Shown in pieces: positions 5,506 through 12,391 of a DNA stretch of 14,455 nucleotides. The stretch is taken from positions 1-14,455 of the forward strand of contig JAHHTX010000051.1 of assembly GCA_020024255.1 (NCBI GenBank), in the 5' to 3' direction. The notes under the pieces were generated by a model that ran no database searches, was not told where the DNA came from, and saw only the letters and a list, made by a program, of their open reading frames with translations. The position numbers were made by a program, and so were the translations under genes. This DNA comes from Anaerotignum sp. (GTDB lineage: Bacteria > Bacillota > Clostridia > Lachnospirales > Anaerotignaceae). Within the stretch, counting starts at the first letter, position 1. Each line of letters starts with the position of its first letter.

Positions 5506-6257
5506 GTATAATTAAAGTAAAAGATTTAGATTTGTGGTATAATGATACTGCACAGGCATTGAAAAAAGTAAATATTGATATTGAAGAAAACAGCATCACT
5601 GCTCTCATTGGCCCTTCCGGCTGTGGCAAGTCCACATTTCTGAAAACCCTCAATCGAATGAATGATTTAATTCCCGGTGTTCGCATTGAAGGTGGTGTCT
5701 ACTATGAGGATACCAACATTTTCGATAAGAGTGTAGATGTAAATGAGCTTCGTCGGGATATTGGTATGGTGTTCCAAAAGCCCAATCCTTTCCCCATGAG
5801 CATTTACGACAATATCGCATACGGCCCTCGTACACACGGATTGAAAAACAAAGTTCAGCTTGACGAAATTGTAGAAGAATCCCTGCGTGGTGCAGCGATT
5901 TGGGATGAAGTAAAAGACAGATTGAAAAAGAGTGCCCTTGGGCTTTCTGGCGGTCAGCAGCAGCGACTTTGCATTGCCCGTGCATTGGCGGTAAAACCGA
6001 AAGTGCTTTTAATGGACGAACCAACTTCTGCCCTTGATCCAATTTCCACCTCAAAAATCGAAGACCTTGCATCTGAGCTGAAAAACAAGTATACCATTGT
6101 TATTGTCACACATAATATGCAGCAAGCTGTCCGTATCTCCGACAATACTGCCTTTTTCCTGCTTGGTGAACTTGTGGAGTACGGCAATACCGAGGAAATG
6201 TTCTCGAATCCACATGACAAGAGAACGGAAGACTATATTACAGGAAGGTTTGGATAA
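5502..6257 (+). CDS. pstB: Phosphate ABC transporter ATP-binding protein PstB
   Basis: This 251-aa cytoplasmic ATPase powers the PstCA channel and has every ABC motif. Walker A is GPSGCGKST (37-45), the Q-loop Gln is 92 (FQKPNPFPMS, characteristic of PstB), the signature is LSGGQQQR (148-155), Walker B is VLLMDEPTSALD (168-179) and the H-loop His is 204. The ending EDYITGRFG is typical of the family. Length is standard. The ATG overlaps the pstA stop by 4 nt, and GGAG (5489-5492) lies 9 nt upstream. phoU starts 4 nt after the stop. Confidence 0.98.
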   Translation: MSIIKVKDLDLWYNDTAQALKKVNIDIEENSITALIGPSGCGKSTFLKTLNRMNDLIPGVRIEGGVYYEDTNIFDKSVDVNELRRDIGMVFQKPNPFPMSIYDNIAYGPRTHGLKNKVQLDEIVEESLRGAAIWDEVKDRLKKSALGLSGGQQQRLCIARALAVKPKVLLMDEPTSALDPISTSKIEDLASELKNKYTIVIVTHNMQQAVRISDNTAFFLLGELVEYGNTEEMFSNPHDKRTEDYITGRFG

Positions 6258-6261
6258 TAAA

Positions 6262-6906
6262 ATGAGAAATAAATTTGATGAACAACTGTTAACGCTGAAT
6301 AAGAAAATGATTGAGATGGGTGCTCTTTGTGAAAACATCATTGCTCTTTCTGCAAAAGCACTCCTAGACGGAACACCCGAAGTGGCAAATGAAGTAAAAA
6401 AACGTGGCCATGAGGTTGACCAAATGGAAAGAGAAATAGAATCTGTCTGCTTGAAACTGCTTTTGCAGCAACAACCCGTTGCCCGTGATTTAAGACAGAT
6501 TTCTGCGGCACTGAAAATGGTTACAGATATGGAACGTATCGGCGACCAGGCAGAAGATATTGCGGAGATTATCCCATTTCTTGGGGGCAGAACCGGTACA
6601 GAGCTGAAAGACTTCAAGCCAATGGCAGAAGCTGCCTGCAAAATGGTCACAGACAGTATTGATGCTTATGTACAACAAAATACAGAACTTGCAAAAAGCG
6701 TTATCGACCATGATGACATTGTCGATGACTGTTTCAGACGTGTGAAAAAAACACTGATTAACATGATTAGTGAAAACAGCACAGACGGAGAATATGCAGT
6801 TGACTTGCTGATGATAGCAAAATACTTTGAGCGTATCGGTGACCACGCAACCAATATTGCAGAATGGGTAGAATTCTCCGTTACCGGTGTACTTAAAGGA
6901 GAATAA
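6262..6906 (+). CDS. phoU: Phosphate signalling protein PhoU
   Basis: This 214-aa all-helical cytoplasmic protein is known to restrain PhoR kinase signalling and limit Pst uptake when phosphate is plentiful. Both halves of the internal repeat are visible, each with a metal-binding motif: MVTDMERIGDQAEDIAE (86-102) and MIAKYFERIGDHATNIAEW (184-202). Length matches the family. ATG 6262 is chosen because it fits the family N-terminus (MRNKFDEQLLTL). The frame stays open 55 codons upstream, but that part lies inside pstB and does not resemble PhoU. The upstream AGGAAGG (6242-6248) is about 13 nt away, so coupling to pstB translation is likely. Confidence 0.97.
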   Translation: MRNKFDEQLLTLNKKMIEMGALCENIIALSAKALLDGTPEVANEVKKRGHEVDQMEREIESVCLKLLLQQQPVARDLRQISAALKMVTDMERIGDQAEDIAEIIPFLGGRTGTELKDFKPMAEAACKMVTDSIDAYVQQNTELAKSVIDHDDIVDDCFRRVKKTLINMISENSTDGEYAVDLLMIAKYFERIGDHATNIAEWVEFSVTGVLKGE

Positions 6907-6911
6907 ATACA

Positions 6912-7586
6912 ATGATTTGGTGTGTTGACGACGACAATAACATAAGAGAAATTGAGGTTTATACCCTAACCCAAACGGGTTTTGAAGCACGTGGCTTTGC
7001 AAATGGCAAAGCACTTTTGGAGGCACTGGAAACGGAAATACCCGACTTGATTGTCCTCGATATTATGATGCCAGAAACAGATGGCATCACCGCATTGCAA
7101 GCCATTCGTTCCAATCCAAAAACAAAGAATATTCCCATCATTATGGCAACGGCAAAAGGCACCGAAATTGATAAAATCGGCGGATTAAATCTCGGTGCCG
7201 ATGATTATTTGGTAAAGCCTTTTGGAGTAATGGAGATGGTGGCAAGAATTAAAGCGGTACTGCGCAGAACCTGCAAAACAGAATCTTCTGACGACATTAC
7301 CGTCGGAAATATTACGCTGAAAGAAAAAGAGCATAACGTCATTTCCTGTGGCAAAAAGATTGAGCTTACCCACAAGGAATATGATATACTTTCTCTTTTT
7401 ATGAAAAATGTGAACATTGTGTTCAGTCGTGATAAACTGCTCAGCGATGTTTGGGGAATCAATTATGCGGGGGAAACACGCACAGTCGATGCCCACATTA
7501 AAACACTTCGCCAAAAGCTCGGTTCTGCGGGAAGTCAAATTAAAACCGTTATCGGTGTTGGATATCGTATGGAGGCAGAAAAATGA
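6912..7586 (+). CDS. phoB: Phosphate regulon response regulator, OmpR/PhoB family
   Basis: This 224-aa transcription factor should be phosphorylated by the adjacent PhoR and bind the Pho boxes before pstS. The receiver domain (1 to about 115) has acidic residues Asp6/Asp7, phosphoacceptor Asp50 in VLDIMMP, Thr80 and Lys102 in LVKPF. The winged-helix domain (about 127-222) includes ELTHKEYDILSLF (151-163), recognition helix TVDAHIKTLRQKLG (191-204) and the wing IKTVIGVGYRME. The N-terminus begins only a few residues before the acidic pair. ATG 6912 has AAGGAG at 6896-6901. The stop overlaps phoR by 4 nt. The equivalent gene is called phoP in Bacillus. Confidence 0.95.
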   Translation: MIWCVDDDNNIREIEVYTLTQTGFEARGFANGKALLEALETEIPDLIVLDIMMPETDGITALQAIRSNPKTKNIPIIMATAKGTEIDKIGGLNLGADDYLVKPFGVMEMVARIKAVLRRTCKTESSDDITVGNITLKEKEHNVISCGKKIELTHKEYDILSLFMKNVNIVFSRDKLLSDVWGINYAGETRTVDAHIKTLRQKLGSAGSQIKTVIGVGYRMEAEK

Positions 7587-9232
7587 AGAAAAAACTTTTT
7601 CGCACTGTCATGACCATCATTATGACAGTACTTATCCTAAGTCTTGCGGTTACAATGGGCGTTTTTTATAACTATTTTAATAAAACACAAACGGAGCAGT
7701 TAAAAAATGAACTGTACAACGCATCTGTCATCATGGACAAATACGGTGAAGATTATATTCATATGCTCAACAATTCCACTTATCGTTTTACGCTGATTTC
7801 CGACGATGGAAGTGTACGCTATGACACAAAAGCAGATTACGGTAAAATGGAAAACCATTTAAACCGTGAAGAAATTGCGGAAGCATTGGCTATGGGCAAA
7901 GGAAACAGTACCCGTTATTCTTCCACACTGACCGAAAAGACAATCTATACATCTATAAAACTTGATGATGGAAATGTTCTTCGTGCATCAATCAGTCAAA
8001 AGACCATAACTGCACTTATCCTCTCTATACTGCCGTATATTGTGGGTGTTATTTTGCTTGGTGCTGTGATTGCTTTTATTCTGGCAAAGCATATGGCAAA
8101 GCATATTACCGAACCGCTGAATATGCTTGATTTGGATAATCCCGCTGAGAATAATACTTATGAAGAACTGAGCCCTATCCTTTCCAAGCTGAACAAGCAA
8201 CATCATCAGATTAAATCACAAATGGAAACGCTGCAACAAAGACAAGATGAGTTTGACCAGATTATTTCCTCCATGAGCGAAGGTCTGATTTTGCTTGATG
8301 AACACGGTATTGTGCTGAGTATGAATACCGCTGCCAAAAAAGTGTTCTCCATAAAAAATGCGGTAATCGGCAGTGATTTTCTCACCATTGACAGATCCCT
8401 TGACGTAAGCAAAGCCGTAAATGAAGCACTGGAAGGGAAACACAGCGAGTTCCGTATGCAAAAAAACGGAAACGAGTATCAGCTGAATATCAGTCCCATC
8501 GAATCGGGCACAAGAAAACTTGGTGCCATTATCCTTGCTTTTGATATTACGGACAAAGCCTTTGCCGAACGCAATCGTCAGGAATTTACCGCAAATGTCA
8601 CCCACGAACTGAAAACGCCTTTGCAATCCATTCTGGGAAGTGCGGAACTACTTGAAAACGGTCTTGTAAAACCAGAGGATACAAACAAATTTATCCATAA
8701 AATCAATAAAGAGGCAAACCGCCTCATCAACCTAATCAACGATATCCTTTGTCTTTCCCAACTGGAGGAAAATGTTGAGCCTGTGTTGGAAACAGTCAAT
8801 CTAAATGAAGTCATAAACGAGGTTATCGATGTGCTTTCCGCTTCTGCCGCAAAGCGAAATGTGACCATGGAAGTCACGGGCGAAGCCTTAAGCATGAAAG
8901 GCATTCGCAGATATCTCTATGAAATTATCTACAATCTTTGTGACAATGCCATTCGCTACAATACAGAAGGCGGTAAAGTGATGATTCATACCTACAAAGA
9001 AGAAAATCATACCATTATTGCCGTAAGCGATACGGGTATTGGCATTTCTCCTGAACATCACGCAAGAATTTTTGAACGGTTTTATCGTGTGGATAAGAGC
9101 CATTCAAGAGAAACCGATGGAACAGGCCTTGGTCTTTCCATCGTAAAACACGCTGTGCAGCTCCTTAACGGCAGAGTGGAAATGGAAAGTCAGATTGGAG
9201 AGGGCACTACAGTGAAAGCGATATTTGATTAA
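7583..9232 (+). CDS. phoR: Phosphate regulon sensor histidine kinase PhoR
   Basis: This 549-aa membrane kinase pairs with PhoB. It has a first membrane helix (about 8-30), an extracytoplasmic sensor of about 110 residues, a second helix (about 143-168) and a short, poorly conserved HAMP-like linker. A coiled region (200-225) precedes a PAS domain starting near 224 (FDQIISSMSEGLILLDEHG), then HisKA with phosphoacceptor His341 in NVTHELKTPLQ. The ATPase domain has the N box NLCDNAIRYN (451-460), G1 DTGIG (483-487), F box IFERFYRVD (496-504) and G2 GTGLGLSIVKH (513-523). All catalytic elements are intact. GGAGG (7571-7575) lies 7 nt before the ATG. It is the last gene of the operon, with a terminator about 300 nt downstream. 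Confidence 0.95.
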   Translation: MKKKLFRTVMTIIMTVLILSLAVTMGVFYNYFNKTQTEQLKNELYNASVIMDKYGEDYIHMLNNSTYRFTLISDDGSVRYDTKADYGKMENHLNREEIAEALAMGKGNSTRYSSTLTEKTIYTSIKLDDGNVLRASISQKTITALILSILPYIVGVILLGAVIAFILAKHMAKHITEPLNMLDLDNPAENNTYEELSPILSKLNKQHHQIKSQMETLQQRQDEFDQIISSMSEGLILLDEHGIVLSMNTAAKKVFSIKNAVIGSDFLTIDRSLDVSKAVNEALEGKHSEFRMQKNGNEYQLNISPIESGTRKLGAIILAFDITDKAFAERNRQEFTANVTHELKTPLQSILGSAELLENGLVKPEDTNKFIHKINKEANRLINLINDILCLSQLEENVEPVLETVNLNEVINEVIDVLSASAAKRNVTMEVTGEALSMKGIRRYLYEIIYNLCDNAIRYNTEGGKVMIHTYKEENHTIIAVSDTGIGISPEHHARIFERFYRVDKSHSRETDGTGLGLSIVKHAVQLLNGRVEMESQIGEGTTVKAIFD

Positions 9233-9306
9233 GTTACATACAGGATTACTGAACCCTGCATAAACCTTTATACTCGTTACGTCCAAGATTAGATGGTATA
9301 AATCCA

Positions 9307-9351
9307 TTGCAGCAGTTGCAGTAATTGCGGTAATTGCAGTAATTGCAGTAT
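9307..9351. repeat. Five-unit 9-bp tandem repeat
   Basis: The units are TTGCAGCAG, TTGCAGTAA, TTGCGGTAA, TTGCAGTAA and TTGCAGTAT. As a multiple of three it would read as an Ala-Val-Ile run on the plus strand, but that frame has no ATG, GTG or TTG start after the preceding stop. It is treated as a non-coding minisatellite just before the palindrome at 9353-9466. Confidence 0.85.
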
Positions 9352-9352
9352 A

Positions 9353-9466
9353 TGTATGAAAGTGCAAGTTATTTGTTGAACCATGGGAAACTCCCCCTCC
9401 CATTTCTGACTTTCTGTTTGGATATCCCAAACTGTTGTGGCAGAGTTTCCATTGCACATTCATACA
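9353..9466. other. Nested imperfect palindrome, possible structured RNA or element
   Basis: The outer stem pairs TGTATGAA (9353-9360) with TTCATACA (9459-9466) and, after one mismatch, GTGCAA (9362-9367) with TTGCAC (9452-9457). A middle stem pairs GGAAACTC (9386-9393) with GAGTTTCC (9443-9450). An inner hairpin pairs GTTTGG (9415-9420) with CCAAAC (9427-9432). No convincing ORF spans it and no U tract follows on either strand. I cannot match it to a known RNA family. Confidence 0.55.
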
Positions 9467-9536
9467 CATTCATATACTTTATGGCAGATGTAATTTTTTC
9501 TCCCTATCGCATAATCTCCTTTTTTCATTTTTTTAC

Positions 9537-9573
9537 TCCGTCCCTTGTTGTGAAGCAAGGGGCGGATTTTCGT
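9537..9573 (+). terminator. Intrinsic terminator of the pst-phoU-phoBR operon
   Basis: TCCGTCCCTTG (9537-9547) pairs with CAAGGGGCGGA (9556-9566), with one G-U. Two more pairs close a GTGA loop, and TTTTCGTTT follows. It works only on the plus strand because the other side is A-rich on the minus strand. It leaves a 3' untranslated region of about 300 nt after phoR. Confidence 0.8.
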
Positions 9574-9596
9574 TTATCAAAACAAACACAAAGGCA

Positions 9597-9631
9597 GAAA
9601 AAAACGGCATGAATTTGGTCATGCCGTTTTC
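9597..9631 (-). terminator. Intrinsic terminator of gyrA, bidirectional
   Basis: AAAACGGCATGA (9601-9612) pairs perfectly with TCATGCCGTTTT (9619-9630) around a 6-base loop. On the minus strand the stem runs into a T tract, about 40 nt after the gyrA stop. On the plus strand it ends in TTTTCTTATT and could back up the terminator at 9537. Confidence 0.9.
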
Positions 9632-9670
9632 TTATTACCTTTCCGTTTCTTTTTCGATTGTTTTTATCCC

Positions 9671-12187
9671 TTAATTCTCCGATTCTTCTGGGGAATTTTC
9701 CTCTATGGTCAACAGCTCCTGCTGTTTCCCTTCCTGTTCTTCTCCGTCCAAATCGTCTTTTGTGATACGGGCAACGCTTACCACCTGTACCCCTTCATTC
9801 AGATTCATGAGTTTAACCCCTTGGGATACACGACCGATGGTGGAAATATCCTCACCACGAAGACGGATAATGACACCTTCAGAAGTAATGAGCATGATTT
9901 CCTCATTATCCTCCAGCATAAGCACACCGGAAAGCAATCCTGTTTTTTCTGTCAGCTGATGGATTTTTACGCCCATACCGCCACGGTACTGGACTTTCAT
10001 TTCCTCTACAGCCGTGCGTTTGCCAAAACCATTTTCCGTAACATTGAGTATTTTTGCTGTTGGGCTGACTTTTTCCGCAGATACCACAAAGTCCCCTTTT
10101 TTCAACTGTATGCCACGGACACCCGTTGCCGCTCTGGACAAGGGGCGGACATCGCTTTCACTAAAGCGGATACCCATACCGTTTTTCGTTGCAATGAGGA
10201 TTTCATCTTGTCCTGTTGTTGTCATCACCGCAATAAGGCTGTCATCTTCTCTGAGGTTTACGGCAATCAAGCCGCCCTTTCGGATATTGGCATAGCTCTC
10301 CATGGCGGTTTTCTTCACTACCCCTTCTTTTGTGACCATAAGGAGGTAAGTATCGGCTCTAAATTCCCTTACAGGAATAACGGCTGTGACCTTTTCTTCG
10401 GGATTCAGTTCCAGAAGGTTAATGATTGCCATACCCCTTGCGGTTCTGCCGGCTTCCGGAATTTCATATCCCTTTAGGCGATAAACCCTGCCATGGTTGG
10501 TGAAGAAGAGCAATGTATCATGGGTAGAGGACAGGAACAAGTCCTTGACATAATCCTCTTCTCTTGTCTGCATACCCACAATGCCACGTCCACCACGATT
10601 CTGGCTGCGATATGTCATCAGCGGAGTACGCTTGACATAATTCAGGTGGGACATGGTAAATACGCAGGTTTCCTCCTCAATCAAATCCTCAATATCAATT
10701 TCACCGGGATTTGCCACAAGTTCTGTACGTCTGGGGTCTGCATACTTATCCTTGATGACGGAAATTTCCTCTTTGATTACACCAAGCAGAAGTTTTTCGT
10801 CTGCAAGAAGAGATTGATAGTATGCAATTTTCTTTTGCAGTTCTTCATATTCCGCATCTATTTTTTCATGCTCCAAGCCTTGCAGGCGGCGAAGCTGCAT
10901 TTCAAGGATTGCCTGTGCCTGCACATCAGACAGGGTAAAGCGTTCCATAAGCCGTTCCTTGGCATTATCGTAGCTGGTTCTGATAATACGGATTACCTCA
11001 TCAATATTGCTAATGGCAATTTTCAAGCCTTCCAGAATATGTGCCCGTTTTTGTGCCTTATCCAGATTAAAGCGGGTACGTCTTGTGACAACCTCTTCCT
11101 GATGCTTGAGATACTCTGCCAAAATCTGCTGCAAATTGAGGATAGCAGGCTTGCCGTCCACCAATGCCAGCATAATGGCACCAAAGCTTTCCTGCAACTG
11201 GGTATATTTATAAAGCTGATTGAGTATGACATTGGCATTGGCATCTTTTTTCAGCTCAATAATAATCTGAATGTCATCCCCTGCGGAAGCATCGTTGATG
11301 TCGCTGATGCCATCAACACGTTTTTCTTTTACCAATTCCGCAATTTTTTCAATGAGGCGGAGTTTATTGACCATGTAAGGAATTTCCGTCACGATAATAC
11401 ATTCCCTGCCATGACGTGTTTCAATTTCTGCCTTACTGCGGACAATGATTTTCCCACGCCCTGTACGATAAGCGGCACGAATACCGCTTTTTCCGAGGAT
11501 TGTTGCACCTGTGGGAAAGTCAGGGCCTTTGATGTATTCCATCAATTCCTCAACGTCTGTTTCCTCGCCTTCGATTTTATGGTCAATCATGCAAACCAGA
11601 CCATCTATCACTTCTCCAAGGTTATGGGGCGGAATATTGGTTGCCATACCAACCGCAATCCCCGAAGAACCATTGATAAGAAGGTTTGGGATTCTGGCAG
11701 GCAAAACAGTAGGTTCTTTTTCATTTTCATCGTAGTTTGGTACAAAATCCACGGTATCCTTATCAATATCCGCAAGCAGTGTTGCGGTAATACGGGACAT
11801 TCTGGCTTCGGTATAACGGCTGGCTGCTGCACCATAGCCGTCAATGGAACCAAAGTTTCCGTGACCGTCTACGAGCATATAACGCATGGAGAAATTTTGC
11901 GCCATACGCACCATTGCCTGATAAATGGAGCTATCACCATGGGGATGGTATTTACCCATGGTATCCCCCACAATACGGGCAGATTTTTTATATGGTTTAC
12001 TCGGTTCAAGGTTCATTTCGTTCATGGAATACAAAATACGACGCTGTACCGGTTTCAAGCCGTCACGCACATCGGGCAACGCTCTTGCCACAATTACACT
12101 CATGGCATAGTCGATGTAGCACTTCGTCATTTCTTTGTTAATATCCACGGAAACAACCTTATCCAGTTGATTTTGTTCTTCGCTCAT
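9671..12187 (-). CDS. gyrA: DNA gyrase subunit A
   Basis: This 838-aa subunit cuts and rejoins DNA as part of A2B2 gyrase. The catalytic tyrosine is Tyr125 in AAASRYTEARM. The quinolone-resistance region has KYHPHGDSSIYQ (79-90). Ser86 corresponds to E. coli Ser83, but Gln90 replaces the usual acidic residue (E. coli Asp87). The tower and coiled-coil region follows, with RRLQGLEHEKI at 433-443. The C-terminal beta-pinwheel begins after about residue 500 and contains the GyrA box QNRGGRG (529-535), which marks it as GyrA rather than ParC. The acidic tail (812-838) is typical. The start is ATG 12187. The ribosome binding site is not sharp: GGATGTG lies near the start, with AAAGGA further up. 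It follows gyrB after a 197-nt gap and ends at a strong terminator. Confidence 0.98.
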   Translation of the reverse strand: MSEEQNQLDKVVSVDINKEMTKCYIDYAMSVIVARALPDVRDGLKPVQRRILYSMNEMNLEPSKPYKKSARIVGDTMGKYHPHGDSSIYQAMVRMAQNFSMRYMLVDGHGNFGSIDGYGAAASRYTEARMSRITATLLADIDKDTVDFVPNYDENEKEPTVLPARIPNLLINGSSGIAVGMATNIPPHNLGEVIDGLVCMIDHKIEGEETDVEELMEYIKGPDFPTGATILGKSGIRAAYRTGRGKIIVRSKAEIETRHGRECIIVTEIPYMVNKLRLIEKIAELVKEKRVDGISDINDASAGDDIQIIIELKKDANANVILNQLYKYTQLQESFGAIMLALVDGKPAILNLQQILAEYLKHQEEVVTRRTRFNLDKAQKRAHILEGLKIAISNIDEVIRIIRTSYDNAKERLMERFTLSDVQAQAILEMQLRRLQGLEHEKIDAEYEELQKKIAYYQSLLADEKLLLGVIKEEISVIKDKYADPRRTELVANPGEIDIEDLIEEETCVFTMSHLNYVKRTPLMTYRSQNRGGRGIVGMQTREEDYVKDLFLSSTHDTLLFFTNHGRVYRLKGYEIPEAGRTARGMAIINLLELNPEEKVTAVIPVREFRADTYLLMVTKEGVVKKTAMESYANIRKGGLIAVNLREDDSLIAVMTTTGQDEILIATKNGMGIRFSESDVRPLSRAATGVRGIQLKKGDFVVSAEKVSPTAKILNVTENGFGKRTAVEEMKVQYRGGMGVKIHQLTEKTGLLSGVLMLEDNEEIMLITSEGVIIRLRGEDISTIGRVSQGVKLMNLNEGVQVVSVARITKDDLDGEEQEGKQQELLTIEENSPEESEN

Positions 12188-12391
12188 GGTTTCACATCCA
12201 TTCCTTTCCGTAAAGACCTGATAAGACTATGGAACTTTTTTCCACTTTCCCGCCAAGGGATTTCATTCCCCCATTAGACACAAAACACCGTTTTGTGCCT
12301 GCATTGTTTCGCCGAAGCCCTTTCAGAGGCTTGCAGAGGCGGTATAGCGGCTGTTCCCCAAAAGGGACAGCAATCCCCACTGTCTTTGTCA
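12188..12391 (-). other. gyrB-gyrA spacer with a gap-filling 66-codon ORF and hairpins
   Basis: On the minus strand an ORF runs from an ATG overlapping the gyrB stop (TAATG, 12392) to a TGA at 12192-12194, four bases before gyrA. It lacks a clear ribosome binding site and its product (66 aa, rich in Lys, Arg and Gly) matches no family I know. The spacer also holds perfect or near-perfect hairpins: CACAAAAC (12279-12286) with GTTTTGTG (12290-12297), and GCTGT(T)CCC (12350-12358) with GGGACAGC (12364-12371). It also carries GCCTCTG repeated 10 bp apart on the minus strand. This could be a structured intergenic repeat that happens to stay open. No internal terminator or good promoter was seen. 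Confidence 0.4.

Noticed and set aside
6097..6261. 55-codon N-terminal extension of phoU
   Set aside because: It lies inside pstB in another frame, and PhoU proteins begin like the sequence after ATG 6262.
9343..9612. Plus-strand 89-codon frame downstream of phoR
   Set aside because: It runs through the palindrome and the operon terminator, has no ribosome binding site, and starts inside the tandem repeat.
10493..12277. A 594-codon open frame on the plus strand
   Set aside because: It lies wholly antisense to gyrA apart from its end, has an odd Cys/His/Ile/Asn-rich composition and no family motifs. GyrA is unambiguous on the other strand, so this is an antisense shadow.
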